Positions 8,924-19,150 of a stretch of 64,000 bases of DNA are shown here, one piece after another. The stretch comes from Methylobacterium adhaesivum (GTDB taxonomy: Bacteria; Pseudomonadota; Alphaproteobacteria; Rhizobiales; Beijerinckiaceae): contig NZ_BPQD01000039.1 of assembly GCF_022179065.1 (NCBI RefSeq), positions 62,001 to 126,000 on the forward strand, given 5' to 3'. The notes beneath the pieces are model-generated. The model worked only from the letters and a program-made list of their open reading frames with translations. It had not been told where the DNA came from and did not search any database. The translations under genes and the position numbers were made by a program. Every line of letters starts with the position of its first letter. The first letter of the stretch is position 1.

Positions 8924-9847
8924 ATGTTTATGCGCGTCGACAAGCTGCAGGCCGAGCTTCCCGCGCCGAAGCGGAAAGATCCCAACGCCGCCGCAGCCCT
9001 CCAGGAACTTTTGGGCGGAAAGTACGGCGAGATGTCAACTCTGGGCAATTACATGTTCCAGAGCTTCAACTTCCGCAGCAAATCGAAGCTGCGCCCATTC
9101 TATAGCCTCGTTGCCGCGATCACGGCCGAGGAACTCGGGCACGTCGAGCTTGTGAGCAACGGCGTCGCCATGCTCAACAACGGCCCCGACAACGACGGCG
9201 ACAAGACGGATGGCGGCGACATCTCGGGCGCACCGTTCGAGGATATGAAGGACATTCGTCTGGCGGCAGCATTCCTGTCGAATGGCGGCGGCGTGACGCC
9301 CGTCAATTCCAACGGCGCCTCGTGGAACAACGATTTCATCACCACCACGGGCAATGTGGTGGTCGATCTCCTGCACAACTTCCACCTCGAATGCGGCGCC
9401 CGCCTGCACAAGCTGCGGGTCTATGAGACGCTAACCGATCCGACGGGCCGCGAGGTCTGCGGCTACCTGCTCGTGCGCGGCTCGGTCCACGCCCACGCCT
9501 ACGCGCTCGCGCTCAAGAAGATCACCGGCGTCGAGCTCGAAAAATTCCTGCCGACTCCGAACATCAACCTCGACAAGATTCCGGAGTGCCAGAAGTACCT
9601 GCAGGAGGGCTCGCACCGCCGGCTCTACACCTTCAGCCCGGACGACTACAAAGAGATGTCGGGCATCTGGGGCAACGGCGAAGTGGCGCTCCCGGGCGAC
9701 CCGCCGGGCGAGCTCACCGTCGTGGAGGGCATGCCGGACGGCGGCAAGATCCACCAGCTCACGGGCGTCCCCTCCGCCTTCACCCCGGACTACGCCCCGG
9801 AAGAGATGTTCGAGATCGCCAAGAAGCTGACGCTCAAGGCGCGCTGA
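8924..9847 (+). CDS. Manganese (non-haem) catalase
   Basis: The 307-residue protein matches the di-manganese catalases, which split hydrogen peroxide without haem. The dimetal ligands expected of the family are present in order: E36 (in KYGEMSTL), E70 and H73 (EELGHVE), E156 (HLECGARLH) and H189 (GSVHAHAY). Length is normal for the family. The start ATG at 8924 has a GGAG site at 8912-8915; an in-frame ATG two codons later is possible. The gene is monocistronic, diverging from lactate permease and ending at a strong terminator. Confidence 0.95.
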   Translation: MFMRVDKLQAELPAPKRKDPNAAAALQELLGGKYGEMSTLGNYMFQSFNFRSKSKLRPFYSLVAAITAEELGHVELVSNGVAMLNNGPDNDGDKTDGGDISGAPFEDMKDIRLAAAFLSNGGGVTPVNSNGASWNNDFITTTGNVVVDLLHNFHLECGARLHKLRVYETLTDPTGREVCGYLLVRGSVHAHAYALALKKITGVELEKFLPTPNINLDKIPECQKYLQEGSHRRLYTFSPDDYKEMSGIWGNGEVALPGDPPGELTVVEGMPDGGKIHQLTGVPSAFTPDYAPEEMFEIAKKLTLKAR

Positions 9848-9860
9848 GGCGGTGCTTCGG

Positions 9861-9889
9861 GGGCGGCGCCCATCTCGGCGCCGCCCTTT
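9861..9889 (+). terminator. Rho-independent terminator of the manganese catalase gene
   Basis: A 10-bp GC stem (9861-9870 with 9877-9886), a six-base loop and a short TTT tail lie 13 bases after the catalase stop, between two convergent genes. Confidence 0.8.
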
Positions 9890-9909
9890 CACGTCCGCCA
9901 TCGCGCAGG

Positions 9910-11406
9910 TCAGAAAAAGAACGTCGTGGTGAGGGAGCCGTAGACCGTGTCGCCGGTCCGAGGCGCGTTGGGGGCGTTGCGCAGGACATCGCCCTTGAGG
10001 AGATAGGCGACGCCGACATCGACGAGGATCGAGCCGGGCACGAGCCAGTGACGGACACGCCCCTCGATCTGCTGGCCCGCGTAGGTGCCGGATTGGCCAG
10101 TGCGGTCGCGAATACCCGTAGCGGCGAAGCTGTCGGTCGCGCTCTCCAGCCAGAGGCCGCGATAGCTCACGAACACATCGAGATCCGCCGATGGGACGAA
10201 CTCCAGGCGAATGCCCGGCGAGATGAGGTTCGCACGCTGCACCGCGCCGAAGAGGCTCGTTGGGCCGTAGTCGAAGCGCCGCGCGCCGTAGAGCGTGTCG
10301 AAGCGGGTGTTCCGATTGGGGTTGCGGTCGTCGCCGCTGGCGTGATCGTATTCGAGTGAAATCCGCGGCGCCCAGGGCGCGTTGAAGGTATAGCCCGCCT
10401 CGGCATGGACGAAGTAGGCCGAGACCGGCACGTCGGTGACGTCGGTCACCGCCGTCGAGTTGCGGGCGGTGCCGGTCTGGTAGATCGCCTCGAACTCGTG
10501 ATCGAACTGCCCCACCTTCGGTGCACGGAAGAGGCGGAAGCCCGGCGTGAACAGGCGCCGGTCCCGGGTCTGGATGCCTTCGAGCTGCGAGCCGCTGTCG
10601 CGTTCGAGCAGGCCGAAGCCGTACGCCTCCAGGATTCCACCCAGCACGCCCGTCTTGGTGACGATGCCGCCGAACAGCTGGGTATCGAGGCCCTCGTGGT
10701 CCCATTCGACGCTGTTGCTCAGGAGGCCCGGACGGTCGAAGGGCTCTCGGGTGTGCGGCAGGGTGTAGAAGAGGTTCAGCGCGTCCTTCTCGGCATTCCG
10801 CCAGTCGTAGGTGATCCCCGTGAAGGCATTGATGGTGTTGCGGAACTGGTTGCGGGCGATGAGCCGGCGCGAGCCGACGTTCTGCGTGAAGCGCCCTGCC
10901 GTGACCGTACTCACCGTCCCGGCTCCCGCCGCATCGCCGAGGTCGAACCCGAGATAGGCTTGACCGAGCTCGAGGGCGTTCACCTCGGTGGTGGCGATGG
11001 AGTTCGAACCGCGCCGCTGGAAATAGGCGCGGCTGTCGAACAGTTCTCCGCCGATCCTGACCGGGCCGGTGTCGTATTCGGCAAACAGCGTCGTCTGCAG
11101 GGAGAACAGATCGTTGCTGGCAGGCGCGGGGCTCGGCCGGAACTGCCCGCCGAGGGCCTCGTAGCGCGGCCGCACCGTACCGGAAATCTTCCATCCCTGC
11201 GGTTTGCCGAGGGCCTCATACAGCGCGAAGTATGGCGTGGTCCGGAACGACTGAGCCGAGGCGGTGGATGGAAAGAGGCCTGCCAGCAGGACCGCGCACA
11301 AGAGCGGATGCCTCGTCCGAACAACGGCAGAAGGCAGAAACCGGGCGGATCCCAGCCCGTCCCGATCGCAACCCAAATAATCCGCAACACGCGATAAATA
11401 TTTCAC
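9910..11406 (-). CDS. Alginate-export-family outer-membrane beta-barrel protein
   Basis: The 498-residue protein resembles the alginate_exp family (AlgE-like outer-membrane channels). After a signal segment (about residues 30-52, cleaved near ASAQS) the sequence alternates polar and aromatic residues as expected for a beta-barrel. It has many Tyr/Phe/Trp girdle positions and ends in a C-terminal phenylalanine, the usual signal for the BAM insertion machinery. Bacteria without alginate synthesis often carry such porins, so the solute is unknown. The start is a GTG at 11406, leaving a long n-region before the signal peptide, so the true start could be further in. A 16-bp palindrome lies just upstream. 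Confidence 0.78.
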   Translation of the reverse strand: MKYLSRVADYLGCDRDGLGSARFLPSAVVRTRHPLLCAVLLAGLFPSTASAQSFRTTPYFALYEALGKPQGWKISGTVRPRYEALGGQFRPSPAPASNDLFSLQTTLFAEYDTGPVRIGGELFDSRAYFQRRGSNSIATTEVNALELGQAYLGFDLGDAAGAGTVSTVTAGRFTQNVGSRRLIARNQFRNTINAFTGITYDWRNAEKDALNLFYTLPHTREPFDRPGLLSNSVEWDHEGLDTQLFGGIVTKTGVLGGILEAYGFGLLERDSGSQLEGIQTRDRRLFTPGFRLFRAPKVGQFDHEFEAIYQTGTARNSTAVTDVTDVPVSAYFVHAEAGYTFNAPWAPRISLEYDHASGDDRNPNRNTRFDTLYGARRFDYGPTSLFGAVQRANLISPGIRLEFVPSADLDVFVSYRGLWLESATDSFAATGIRDRTGQSGTYAGQQIEGRVRHWLVPGSILVDVGVAYLLKGDVLRNAPNAPRTGDTVYGSLTTTFFF

Positions 11407-11422
11407 ATCGTCCTCTGAATTG

Positions 11423-11438
11423 CCAAGTCAAGACTTGG
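11423..11438. promoter_or_regulatory. 16-bp palindrome upstream of the porin gene
   Basis: CCAAGTC and GACTTGG face each other around a two-base AA centre (7-2-7), 17 bases upstream of the proposed porin start. The spacing and perfect symmetry suit a dimeric repressor operator. No regulator gene adjoins it. Confidence 0.45.
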
Positions 11439-11506
11439 TAACAAAGCAACGATATGCACTCAACCGGGGAACAACCCAGCACTTTAAAAAAGCAAAGCCT
11501 TCTTCC

Positions 11507-11524
11507 TTCGCAGGGTCTTGCGAA
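11507..11524 (-). terminator. Possible terminator after the squalene-synthase-like gene
   Basis: A 6-bp stem (TTCGCA/TGCGAA) with a six-base loop lies downstream of the minus-strand gene ending at 11630. A six-T run (minus strand, about 11491-11486) follows only after some 15 bases, so this is a weak candidate. The rest of the interval 11407-11629 holds no gene that I can see. Confidence 0.35.
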
Positions 11525-11629
11525 ACACGATTGCCGAGACTGGATCGATCCGGGGCATATCGCTCGGGGACAGCAGCGCAGTCGCCGGAGGCTCACCACT
11601 TCCGGCCTTCCTTGCGGACGGGAAGCGCC

Positions 11630-12511
11630 TCAAGCGCCCCGCCGCGACGCCCGCCACAATCGCCACAGCCGCCGCCAGCGTGGGATCTCGATGAGCGTGT
11701 TCAGCGGATCGTACCCCGGGCGCTCCATGGCGGCGAGGTAGGGCTCCACCAGGGCCACGGGCAGGAAGGCGGCCCGCGCCGCCGGTGCGATGGTGCCGCG
11801 CGCCGCCGCGTAGGCCGCGAGGTGGCGGCGCGCCAGGGCCCGCAGGTCGGCGCAGGCGCGCACGAGTCCGGGGCCGCCGCGGCCCGTCACCACGTCCTCG
11901 CGGGTGACGCCGTAGGTCTTCAGGATATCGGCCGGGAGATAGACCTGTCCGCCGCGCGCGTGCCACGGCAAGGAGCGCAGCAGGCCGGTGATGCCATAGG
12001 CCACGCCCGCATGGCCGGCGGCCGCCGCCCCGCCGGGCTCGGCGCCCTCCGCGAGGACGAGGCCGCCCAGCCGGATGAGGGCGGAGGCCGTCTCGCCGCA
12101 ATAGCCCTCGAGATCGTTCACCCGCGGCATCGGATCGTCGTAGAGGTCGAACACGCGGGCGTCGATGAGATCGACGAAGGGCTGGCGCCCGAGCTTACGC
12201 TTGACGATGGCGTCGTCCAGCGCCGCCGCCACGGGGTTGGCCTTCACGTCACCGCGCGCCTCGCCCTGGAGGGCGTCGCGCCACCATTGCAGGCGGATCT
12301 CGCCGGCCATGGGATTCGAGGCGGCCTCGCGGGTGCGGGCGATGGTGAGGCTGAAGGCGATGAGGGCGAAGAGGTGGGGCCGGAACGCCGCCGGGGCGAA
12401 CAGCGTGGCGAAGTAGCGGTCGGGATCACCCGCCTTCACCAGGGCCTCGCAATGCCCAAACGCGAAGTCGAGGCCGCCCGCCGTGCCGGCTTGAGTGTCC
12501 GTGTCGGTCAT
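11630..12511 (-). CDS. Squalene/phytoene synthase-family protein (NDUFAF6-like)
   Basis: The 293-residue protein belongs to the squalene/phytoene synthase superfamily but to the branch related to NDUFAF6, a mitochondrial complex I assembly factor. The aspartate-rich prenyl-diphosphate motifs are weak: the first region reads ASNPMAGEIRLQWWRDAL, without a DxxxD, and the second reads YLPADILKTYGV. It overlaps the Mth938-like gene by four bases (ATGA) and is the last gene of the yajC-secD-secF run. Because genuine prenyl synthases have two DxxxD motifs, an enzymatic role in carotenoid or hopanoid synthesis is doubtful. A role in membrane complex assembly is inferred from the homology and the neighbourhood. 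Confidence 0.82.
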   Translation of the reverse strand: MTDTDTQAGTAGGLDFAFGHCEALVKAGDPDRYFATLFAPAAFRPHLFALIAFSLTIARTREAASNPMAGEIRLQWWRDALQGEARGDVKANPVAAALDDAIVKRKLGRQPFVDLIDARVFDLYDDPMPRVNDLEGYCGETASALIRLGGLVLAEGAEPGGAAAAGHAGVAYGITGLLRSLPWHARGGQVYLPADILKTYGVTREDVVTGRGGPGLVRACADLRALARRHLAAYAAARGTIAPAARAAFLPVALVEPYLAAMERPGYDPLNTLIEIPRWRRLWRLWRASRRGA

Positions 12512-12894
12512 GCAACCGCCACCAGGGCTGCGGCGACCTTGCGGTTCTCAGCCATCAGGATGTTGTAGGTCCGTGCCGCCGCCCCGGTCTGCATCACGTC
12601 GAGGCCGATGCCGGCCTCCTTCAGCCAGCGCCGCAGGGCATCGGGCACGGGCGCGATGTCGAGGCCGGTGCCGATGAGAAGAAGCTCGACGGCCGCGCCC
12701 TCGGCGACCACCGGGCGCAGGGCGTTGCGGTCGATGGCCCCCGCCTCCACGGGGTCCCAGGCACGGATGCCCGACGGCAGGATCAGGATCGAGCCGCGAT
12801 GCGACATCTCGGCGAAGCGGAAGCCGCCGTTGCCGTAGGCGTCGATGAGGTGGCGGCCGGGAACGAAGCCGTCGTGGAGGCTGCCGGCGGCCAT
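12508..12894 (-). CDS. Mth938-like domain protein (NDUFAF3-like)
   Basis: The 128-residue protein is a single Mth938-like domain (DUF498), the family that includes the complex I assembly factor NDUFAF3. Typical segments are FRFAEMSHRGSILILPSG, LLLIGTG and the C-terminal GAAARTYNILMAENRKVAAAL. It begins two bases after secF ends and overlaps the squalene-synthase-like gene by four bases, so it is cotranscribed with both. The bacterial function is not established. The co-occurrence of an NDUFAF3 and an NDUFAF6 homologue behind SecDF is the notable point. Confidence 0.88.
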   Translation of the reverse strand: MAAGSLHDGFVPGRHLIDAYGNGGFRFAEMSHRGSILILPSGIRAWDPVEAGAIDRNALRPVVAEGAAVELLLIGTGLDIAPVPDALRRWLKEAGIGLDVMQTGAAARTYNILMAENRKVAAALVAVA

Positions 12895-12896
12895 CG

Positions 12897-13844
12897 CTAC
12901 TCCGCTGCCTGGGGCACGCGCCCGCCCGCCGGACGACCCTGCGCCTTCACCCCGGAGAGCATGAGGCCGAGATAGATCAGCACCGGCGTCGAGACGAAGA
13001 TCGCCGAGTAGGTGCAGATGACCACGCCGGCCAGCATCACGATGGCGAAGCCCTTGATCGCCTCGCCGCCGAACAACACCAGGGCGAGCAGCGACAGGAA
13101 CGCGGAGGTCGCCGTCATCACCGTACGCGACATGGTGGAGTTGATGGAGAGGTTGAGGAGCTCGACGGTGGGAATCGTCTTGTAGCGCCGCATGAGTTCA
13201 CGCGTCCGGTCGAACACCACCACGGTCTCGTTGAGCGAATAGCCCACGATGGTCAGGATCGCGGCGATCGAGGTCATGTTGAACTCGATGCGGGAGATCA
13301 CGAAGATGCCGATGGTGAGCACGATGTCGTGGAGCGTGCCCACGATGGCGCCGAGCGCCAGTTCGCGCTCGAAGCGGAACCACAGGTAGAACAACACGGC
13401 GAGCACGGAAAGCACCACGCCGATGGTGCCCGACTGCACGAGTTCGCCCGAGACGCGCGGCCCCACGGTCTCGGTGCGGCGGAACTCGTAGTCGGCGTCG
13501 AAGGCGCCGTGCGCCTTCTGCATCACCGCCGTCTGGCCCTGCTCGCCGGGCTGAAGCGGGAAGCGGACCAGAATCGTGCCCTGGCCGCCGAGTTCCTGCA
13601 CCTCGGTCTCGCCGAAGCCGAAGCCGTTGGCCGTATGGCGAACGGCCCCGACATCGGCCGTGCCGGATTTCGCCTGCAGCTCGACGAGGGTGCCGCCCTT
13701 GAAGTCGATGCCGAAGTTGAGCCCGACCGTGAGGAACAGGATCACGGTCGCCACCGACATCAGCGCCGAGAGCGGAAAGCTGAACCGCCGGAAGCGCATG
13801 AAGTCGAAGTGCGATTCGTCGGGCCAGAGGCGGAGCAGACGCAT
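12897..13844 (-). CDS. secF: Protein translocase subunit SecF
   Basis: The 315-residue inner-membrane protein is the smaller half of the SecDF proton-driven motor that pulls proteins across after SecA/SecYEG. Visible are the first membrane helix (about 20-40), the LNFGIDFKGGTL segment that marks SecF, a periplasmic loop, and the five-helix RND-type C-terminal part with VGYSLNETVVVFDRTRE. It lies 43 bases after secD on the same strand and is followed closely by the Mth938-like gene. Confidence 0.97.
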   Translation of the reverse strand: MRLLRLWPDESHFDFMRFRRFSFPLSALMSVATVILFLTVGLNFGIDFKGGTLVELQAKSGTADVGAVRHTANGFGFGETEVQELGGQGTILVRFPLQPGEQGQTAVMQKAHGAFDADYEFRRTETVGPRVSGELVQSGTIGVVLSVLAVLFYLWFRFERELALGAIVGTLHDIVLTIGIFVISRIEFNMTSIAAILTIVGYSLNETVVVFDRTRELMRRYKTIPTVELLNLSINSTMSRTVMTATSAFLSLLALVLFGGEAIKGFAIVMLAGVVICTYSAIFVSTPVLIYLGLMLSGVKAQGRPAGGRVPQAAE

Positions 13845-13887
13845 GATCGGTCTCGGATTCGTTTCAGGGCCGGGCGGGCGTTCGTCT

Positions 13888-15495
13888 TTAGAACGGCAGC
13901 GCCTTCGGCCGGGCGATAGTGTACCACAGGGCGATCATCATGCGGGTCAGCGTCACGGCGGTGATGACGGTGGTGAGGATGCCGAGGATGAACACCACGG
14001 CGAAGCCCTTCACCGGGCCGGAACCGAGGAAGAACAGGATCAGGGCGGCGATCGCCATGGTCGAGTTCGAATCGATGATGGTGGCGAACGCCTTGTCGAA
14101 GCCGGCCTGGAGGGCCGAGACGATGGAGCGGCCCGCCCGCACCTCCTCGCGCACGCGCTCGTAGATGAGCACGTTGGAATCCACCGCCGTGCCGATGGTG
14201 AGCACGATGCCGGCGATGCCAGGCAGGGTCATGGTGGCTTCGAGCACCGACATCAGGCCTAGGATGAGGCCGACGTGGACGATGAGGGCGATGTTGGCGA
14301 AGAAGCCGAACACCCCATAGGTGGCGAACATGAAGACGATGACGAGCGCACCCGCGACGAGGGTCGCGAGCTTGCCGGCCTGGATCGAATCGCGGCCGAG
14401 ACCGGGGCCGACGACGCGGCGCTCGACCACGGTGAACTTCGCCGGGAGCGCACCGGCGCGGAGCAGCACCGAGAGGTCGTTGGCCTGCGCCACGGTGAAG
14501 TTGCCGGTGATCTGCCCCGAACCGCCGGTGATCGGCGTGTTGATGCGTGGCGCCGAAACCACCTCGTTGTCGAGGACGATGGCCATGCGGCGGCCGACAT
14601 TCTCGGCCGTGGCCTGTCCGAAACGCTGGGCGCCCTTCAGGTTGAACTTGAAGCTGACCATCGGCTCCTGGGTCTGATGGTCGAAGGCCGGCTGGGCGTC
14701 GGTGAGTTCGCCGCCATCGGCCATGACCCGGCGCTCGACGGGTACCTTGGCGCCCTTCTCGTCCTTGGAGGGCAGCAAATCGACGTCGCCGGTCGGCGAG
14801 TCGGCGAGCATGCGGAATTCGAGCTTGGCGGTACTGCCGAGGATCTTCTCGAGGCGTTCGGGGTTCTGCTCGCCCGGCACCTGGATCAGGATGCGGTCGG
14901 CGCCCTGCTGCTGGATCGACGGCTCGGTGGTGCCCGTCGAATCGAGGCGGCGGCGGATGACCTCGATGCCCTGGCTCACGGCGCGGCGGGTGCGCTCGGT
15001 GATGCCCGCATCGGTGAGCGCGAGGCGGATGGCGCCGTCGGGCGTCTCGGTGATGTCGAGGGTGCGGCCGGCGCCCTGGCCGACGAGGGGGTTGGAGATG
15101 GGCTGGGCCAGTTCGCGCAGCTTCGGCAGCACCTTGTCGCGGGCCGCCGCGTCGGGAATGCGCACCTGCACGCCGCGTGGCAGGAGCTGGATGCCCCCCT
15201 CGGCGCGCACGTTCTCCTGCTGCAGGACGCGGCGGACGTCGTCGCGCAGGGCCTTGGCCTGCGAGGCCACGAGCTCGTTCTGGTCGACCTCCAGAAGCAG
15301 CTGCGAGCCGCCCTGCAAGTCGAGGCCCAGCACGATGGCGCGCTGCGGCACGATCCAGCTCGGGAACCAGCCCGGCAGCGAGGCCATGAAGCCCCGGCGC
15401 TGCTCGGGCGAGAAGAAGCTCGGCACGGCGAGGCTCAGGCCGACGAGGATGAGGGCCAGGGTCGTGACGATCTTGGTTCTCGAAAAGCGCAGCAT
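13888..15495 (-). CDS. secD: Protein translocase subunit SecD
   Basis: The 535-residue protein has one N-terminal membrane helix (about 9-27), the GLDLQGGSQLLLEV segment, a large periplasmic domain and a C-terminal RND-like bundle with the conserved GTAVDSNVLIYERVREE motif. With SecF it uses the proton gradient to complete protein export. It is separated from yajC by 136 bases that contain a strong inverted repeat. Confidence 0.97.
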   Translation of the reverse strand: MLRFSRTKIVTTLALILVGLSLAVPSFFSPEQRRGFMASLPGWFPSWIVPQRAIVLGLDLQGGSQLLLEVDQNELVASQAKALRDDVRRVLQQENVRAEGGIQLLPRGVQVRIPDAAARDKVLPKLRELAQPISNPLVGQGAGRTLDITETPDGAIRLALTDAGITERTRRAVSQGIEVIRRRLDSTGTTEPSIQQQGADRILIQVPGEQNPERLEKILGSTAKLEFRMLADSPTGDVDLLPSKDEKGAKVPVERRVMADGGELTDAQPAFDHQTQEPMVSFKFNLKGAQRFGQATAENVGRRMAIVLDNEVVSAPRINTPITGGSGQITGNFTVAQANDLSVLLRAGALPAKFTVVERRVVGPGLGRDSIQAGKLATLVAGALVIVFMFATYGVFGFFANIALIVHVGLILGLMSVLEATMTLPGIAGIVLTIGTAVDSNVLIYERVREEVRAGRSIVSALQAGFDKAFATIIDSNSTMAIAALILFFLGSGPVKGFAVVFILGILTTVITAVTLTRMMIALWYTIARPKALPF

Positions 15496-15549
15496 CCGCC
15501 GGTCCCGTTTTCTTGATTGCGGGGCCGACGTTGACGCCGGCCTCCTTCA

Positions 15550-15621
15550 GAGTGCCTCACGAAACGCCCAACCCGGACGGTGCTCGCCTCGAGGCCGACG
15601 GCAGTTTCGTGAGAGACACTC
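15550..15621. repeat. Structured inverted repeat between yajC and secD
   Basis: A 10-bp perfect stem (15556-15565 with 15604-15613) is extended by an outer 5-bp stem (15550-15554 with 15617-15621). The loop of 38 bases has its own small palindrome. There is no T-run, so it does not look like a simple terminator. Its place in the yajC-secD leader suggests an RNA element or attenuator. Confidence 0.6.
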
Positions 15622-15631
15622 AGGCTTGGTC

Positions 15632-15967
15632 TCAGGCGGCCTTGACCGGTGCGCCCTTGACCCGGACCTCCGAGATCATGGCCCGCACGACCTTGACGCG
15701 GACGTTCGGGGCGATCTCGACCTCGATCTCGGACGCCTCGTCGGCGACCTTGGTGACGCGGCCGACGATGCCGCCCGTGGTGACGACCGTGTCGTCCCGG
15801 CGCACGTTCTTGACCATGGCCTGATGCTCCTTCACGCGGCGCTGCTGCGGACGGAGGATCAGGAAGTACATGATGACGAAGATGAGGACGAACGGCACCA
15901 CCTGCAAGGCGATGTCCGCGCCGCCGGCGGCCGCGGTGGCCCCTTGCGCGAAGGCTGGGGTGATCAA
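15632..15967 (-). CDS. yajC: Preprotein translocase accessory subunit YajC
   Basis: The 111-residue protein has a single N-terminal membrane helix (about 20-42, with FVLIFVIMYFLILRPQ), the RPQQRRVKEHQAMV segment that defines YajC, and the cytoplasmic GDTVVTTGGIVG-like domain (here DDTVVTTGGIVGRV). YajC associates with SecDF-YidC and is encoded first in this run, as is usual. The divergent DUF815 gene starts 224 bases away. Confidence 0.96.
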   Translation of the reverse strand: MITPAFAQGATAAAGGADIALQVVPFVLIFVIMYFLILRPQQRRVKEHQAMVKNVRRDDTVVTTGGIVGRVTKVADEASEIEVEIAPNVRVKVVRAMISEVRVKGAPVKAA

Positions 15968-16191
15968 GCGCGTGTCTCCTCAAGGATCCGGCCCGGACCG
16001 CCGGGACCCTCGGGCGAGGCGGCGTGCGGGCATGTCAAAAAGCGCGCGGACTATAGCCACGGCCTAAGTGAAAGCAACGGCGTGGGCCTGGGACGAAACG
16101 GTCCGGGGCGCAAGCCCCCTCCCCCCGCGCCGCTGATTTTCCGGAGGATTTGGCCTAGACCGGCCCGGCGCCCGCCCGGAGACACCCCTTT

Positions 16192-17073
16192 ATGACCGCC
16201 ATGCCCACCGACCCGGCCCTGCACGCCCTCCTGCCCGTGCTGGAGCGCATCGCCGCCGCCCTGGAGCGGGCCGCGCCCCCCGCCCATCCGGCGGTGGACG
16301 TGACGAAGGCGGACGCCTTCCTGTGGGGGCCTGAGCGACGGCTGATCCCGGTGCCGCGGGTCAACCGCGTCGAGATCGGCCTGCTGACCGGCATCGACCG
16401 CGCCCGCGACACCCTTGCCCAGAACACGCGGCGCTTCGCCGCCGGCCTCCCGGCCAACAACGCCCTGCTGTGGGGCGCACGCGGCATGGGCAAGTCGTCT
16501 CTGGTCAAGGCCGTGCAGGCCGAGATCAACGCCGCGCCGGGCGACGCCCTCCCGTTGAAGCTCGTGGAGATCCACCGCGAGGACATCGAGGCCCTGCCCG
16601 ACCTCATGGCGACCCTGCGGGGCGACGCGCATCGCTGGATCGTGTTCTGCGACGATCTCTCGTTCGACGGGGACGACACCTCGTACAAGTCCCTGAAGAC
16701 AGCGCTCGACGGCGGCATCGAGGGCCGGCCCGACAACGTGCTGTTCTACGCCACCTCCAACCGCCGCCATCTGCTCGCCCGCGACATGGTCGAGAACGAG
16801 CGCTCCACGGCCATCAACCCCGGCGAGGCCGTGGAGGAGAAGGTGTCGCTGTCCGACCGCTTCGGCCTGTGGCTCGGCTTCCACAAATGCTCCCAGGACG
16901 AGTACCTCGCCATGGTCCGCGCCTATGTCGCCCATCATGGCCTTGCGGCCGATCCCGACACCGTGCGGGCCGAGGCCCTGGAATGGGCCACCACCCGGGG
17001 CTCGCGCTCGGGGCGCACGGCGTTCCAGTACATTCAGGATCTGGCCGGGCGGCTGGGGCAACGGCTGGGTTGA
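16192..17073 (+). CDS. DUF815-family AAA+ ATPase
   Basis: The 293-residue protein is a DUF815 ATPase. The Walker A is GARGMGKSS (near residue 100), the Walker B-like segment is WIVFCDDLSFD, and a sensor-like YATSNRRHL follows. The protein is near the normal family length. DUF815 genes are commonly found beside yajC in alphaproteobacteria, and this one is divergent from it. Its cellular role is not known; the ATPase class is clear. The start ATG at 16192 has a GGAGA site about 9 bases upstream. Confidence 0.88.
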   Translation: MTAMPTDPALHALLPVLERIAAALERAAPPAHPAVDVTKADAFLWGPERRLIPVPRVNRVEIGLLTGIDRARDTLAQNTRRFAAGLPANNALLWGARGMGKSSLVKAVQAEINAAPGDALPLKLVEIHREDIEALPDLMATLRGDAHRWIVFCDDLSFDGDDTSYKSLKTALDGGIEGRPDNVLFYATSNRRHLLARDMVENERSTAINPGEAVEEKVSLSDRFGLWLGFHKCSQDEYLAMVRAYVAHHGLAADPDTVRAEALEWATTRGSRSGRTAFQYIQDLAGRLGQRLG

Positions 17074-17267
17074 GAAGCCGCCCGGTCGGCGCATCATCCC
17101 GGAGGTCTGCCGGTGTGTCGGGCGTCGGCCGAACGAGGTGCGACGCTGAGGCCGCCGTCATCGGGTCAACTTTTGTTCAGTCGTCACGCCCGGCAGATTA
17201 ACATAGACGAGGGACATGTTGGGAATGCCTTAAGGCTCCGGCGATCCGTCGAATTCCGGAGACTGTT

Positions 17268-18893
<1,626 letters not shown>

Positions 18894-19030
18894 TACCGAT
18901 TCGATTGATCACGTCGGGTCGAACGGGCGGGACGGGCTGAGCAGGCCCCCCACGGCTCTGCGCGCAGTCAAAGCACCCGAGATTAACGATCGGCATCCCA
19001 ACAGCTGCTCACGACCCTTTGGCGACCCTT

Positions 19031-19044
19031 GGAAGGTCCGCTTC
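19031..19044 (+). repeat. 14-bp direct repeat, left copy
   Basis: GGAAGGTCCGCTTC occurs here and again at 20795-20808 in the same orientation. The two copies bracket the low-GC SIR2-like gene (1750 bases between them). This may be a trace of insertion, or a dispersed genomic repeat. Confidence 0.5.
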
Positions 19045-19117
19045 GAGGTAGCTCGATGGGGATGATATACGACCGGGTCGGGTGGATTTCTGCCGGGCCG
19101 CTCCTGAGCAAATGTTT

Positions 19118-19150
19118 CGGAAAGCGGACGGTGCGCCGCGTCCGCTTCCG
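19118..19150. repeat. Imperfect inverted repeat in the SIR2 flank
   Basis: CGGAAAGCGGAC (19118-19129) faces GTCCGCTTCCG (19140-19150), with one extra A in the left arm and a 10-base loop. The arm shares the GTCCGCTTC core with the 14-bp direct repeats, so the three may be relics of one repeat family. Confidence 0.5.

Noticed and set aside
11630-12511. Carotenoid or hopanoid synthase role for the squalene-synthase-like protein
   Set aside because: The DxxxD substrate motifs are not clear and no other terpenoid gene is adjacent.
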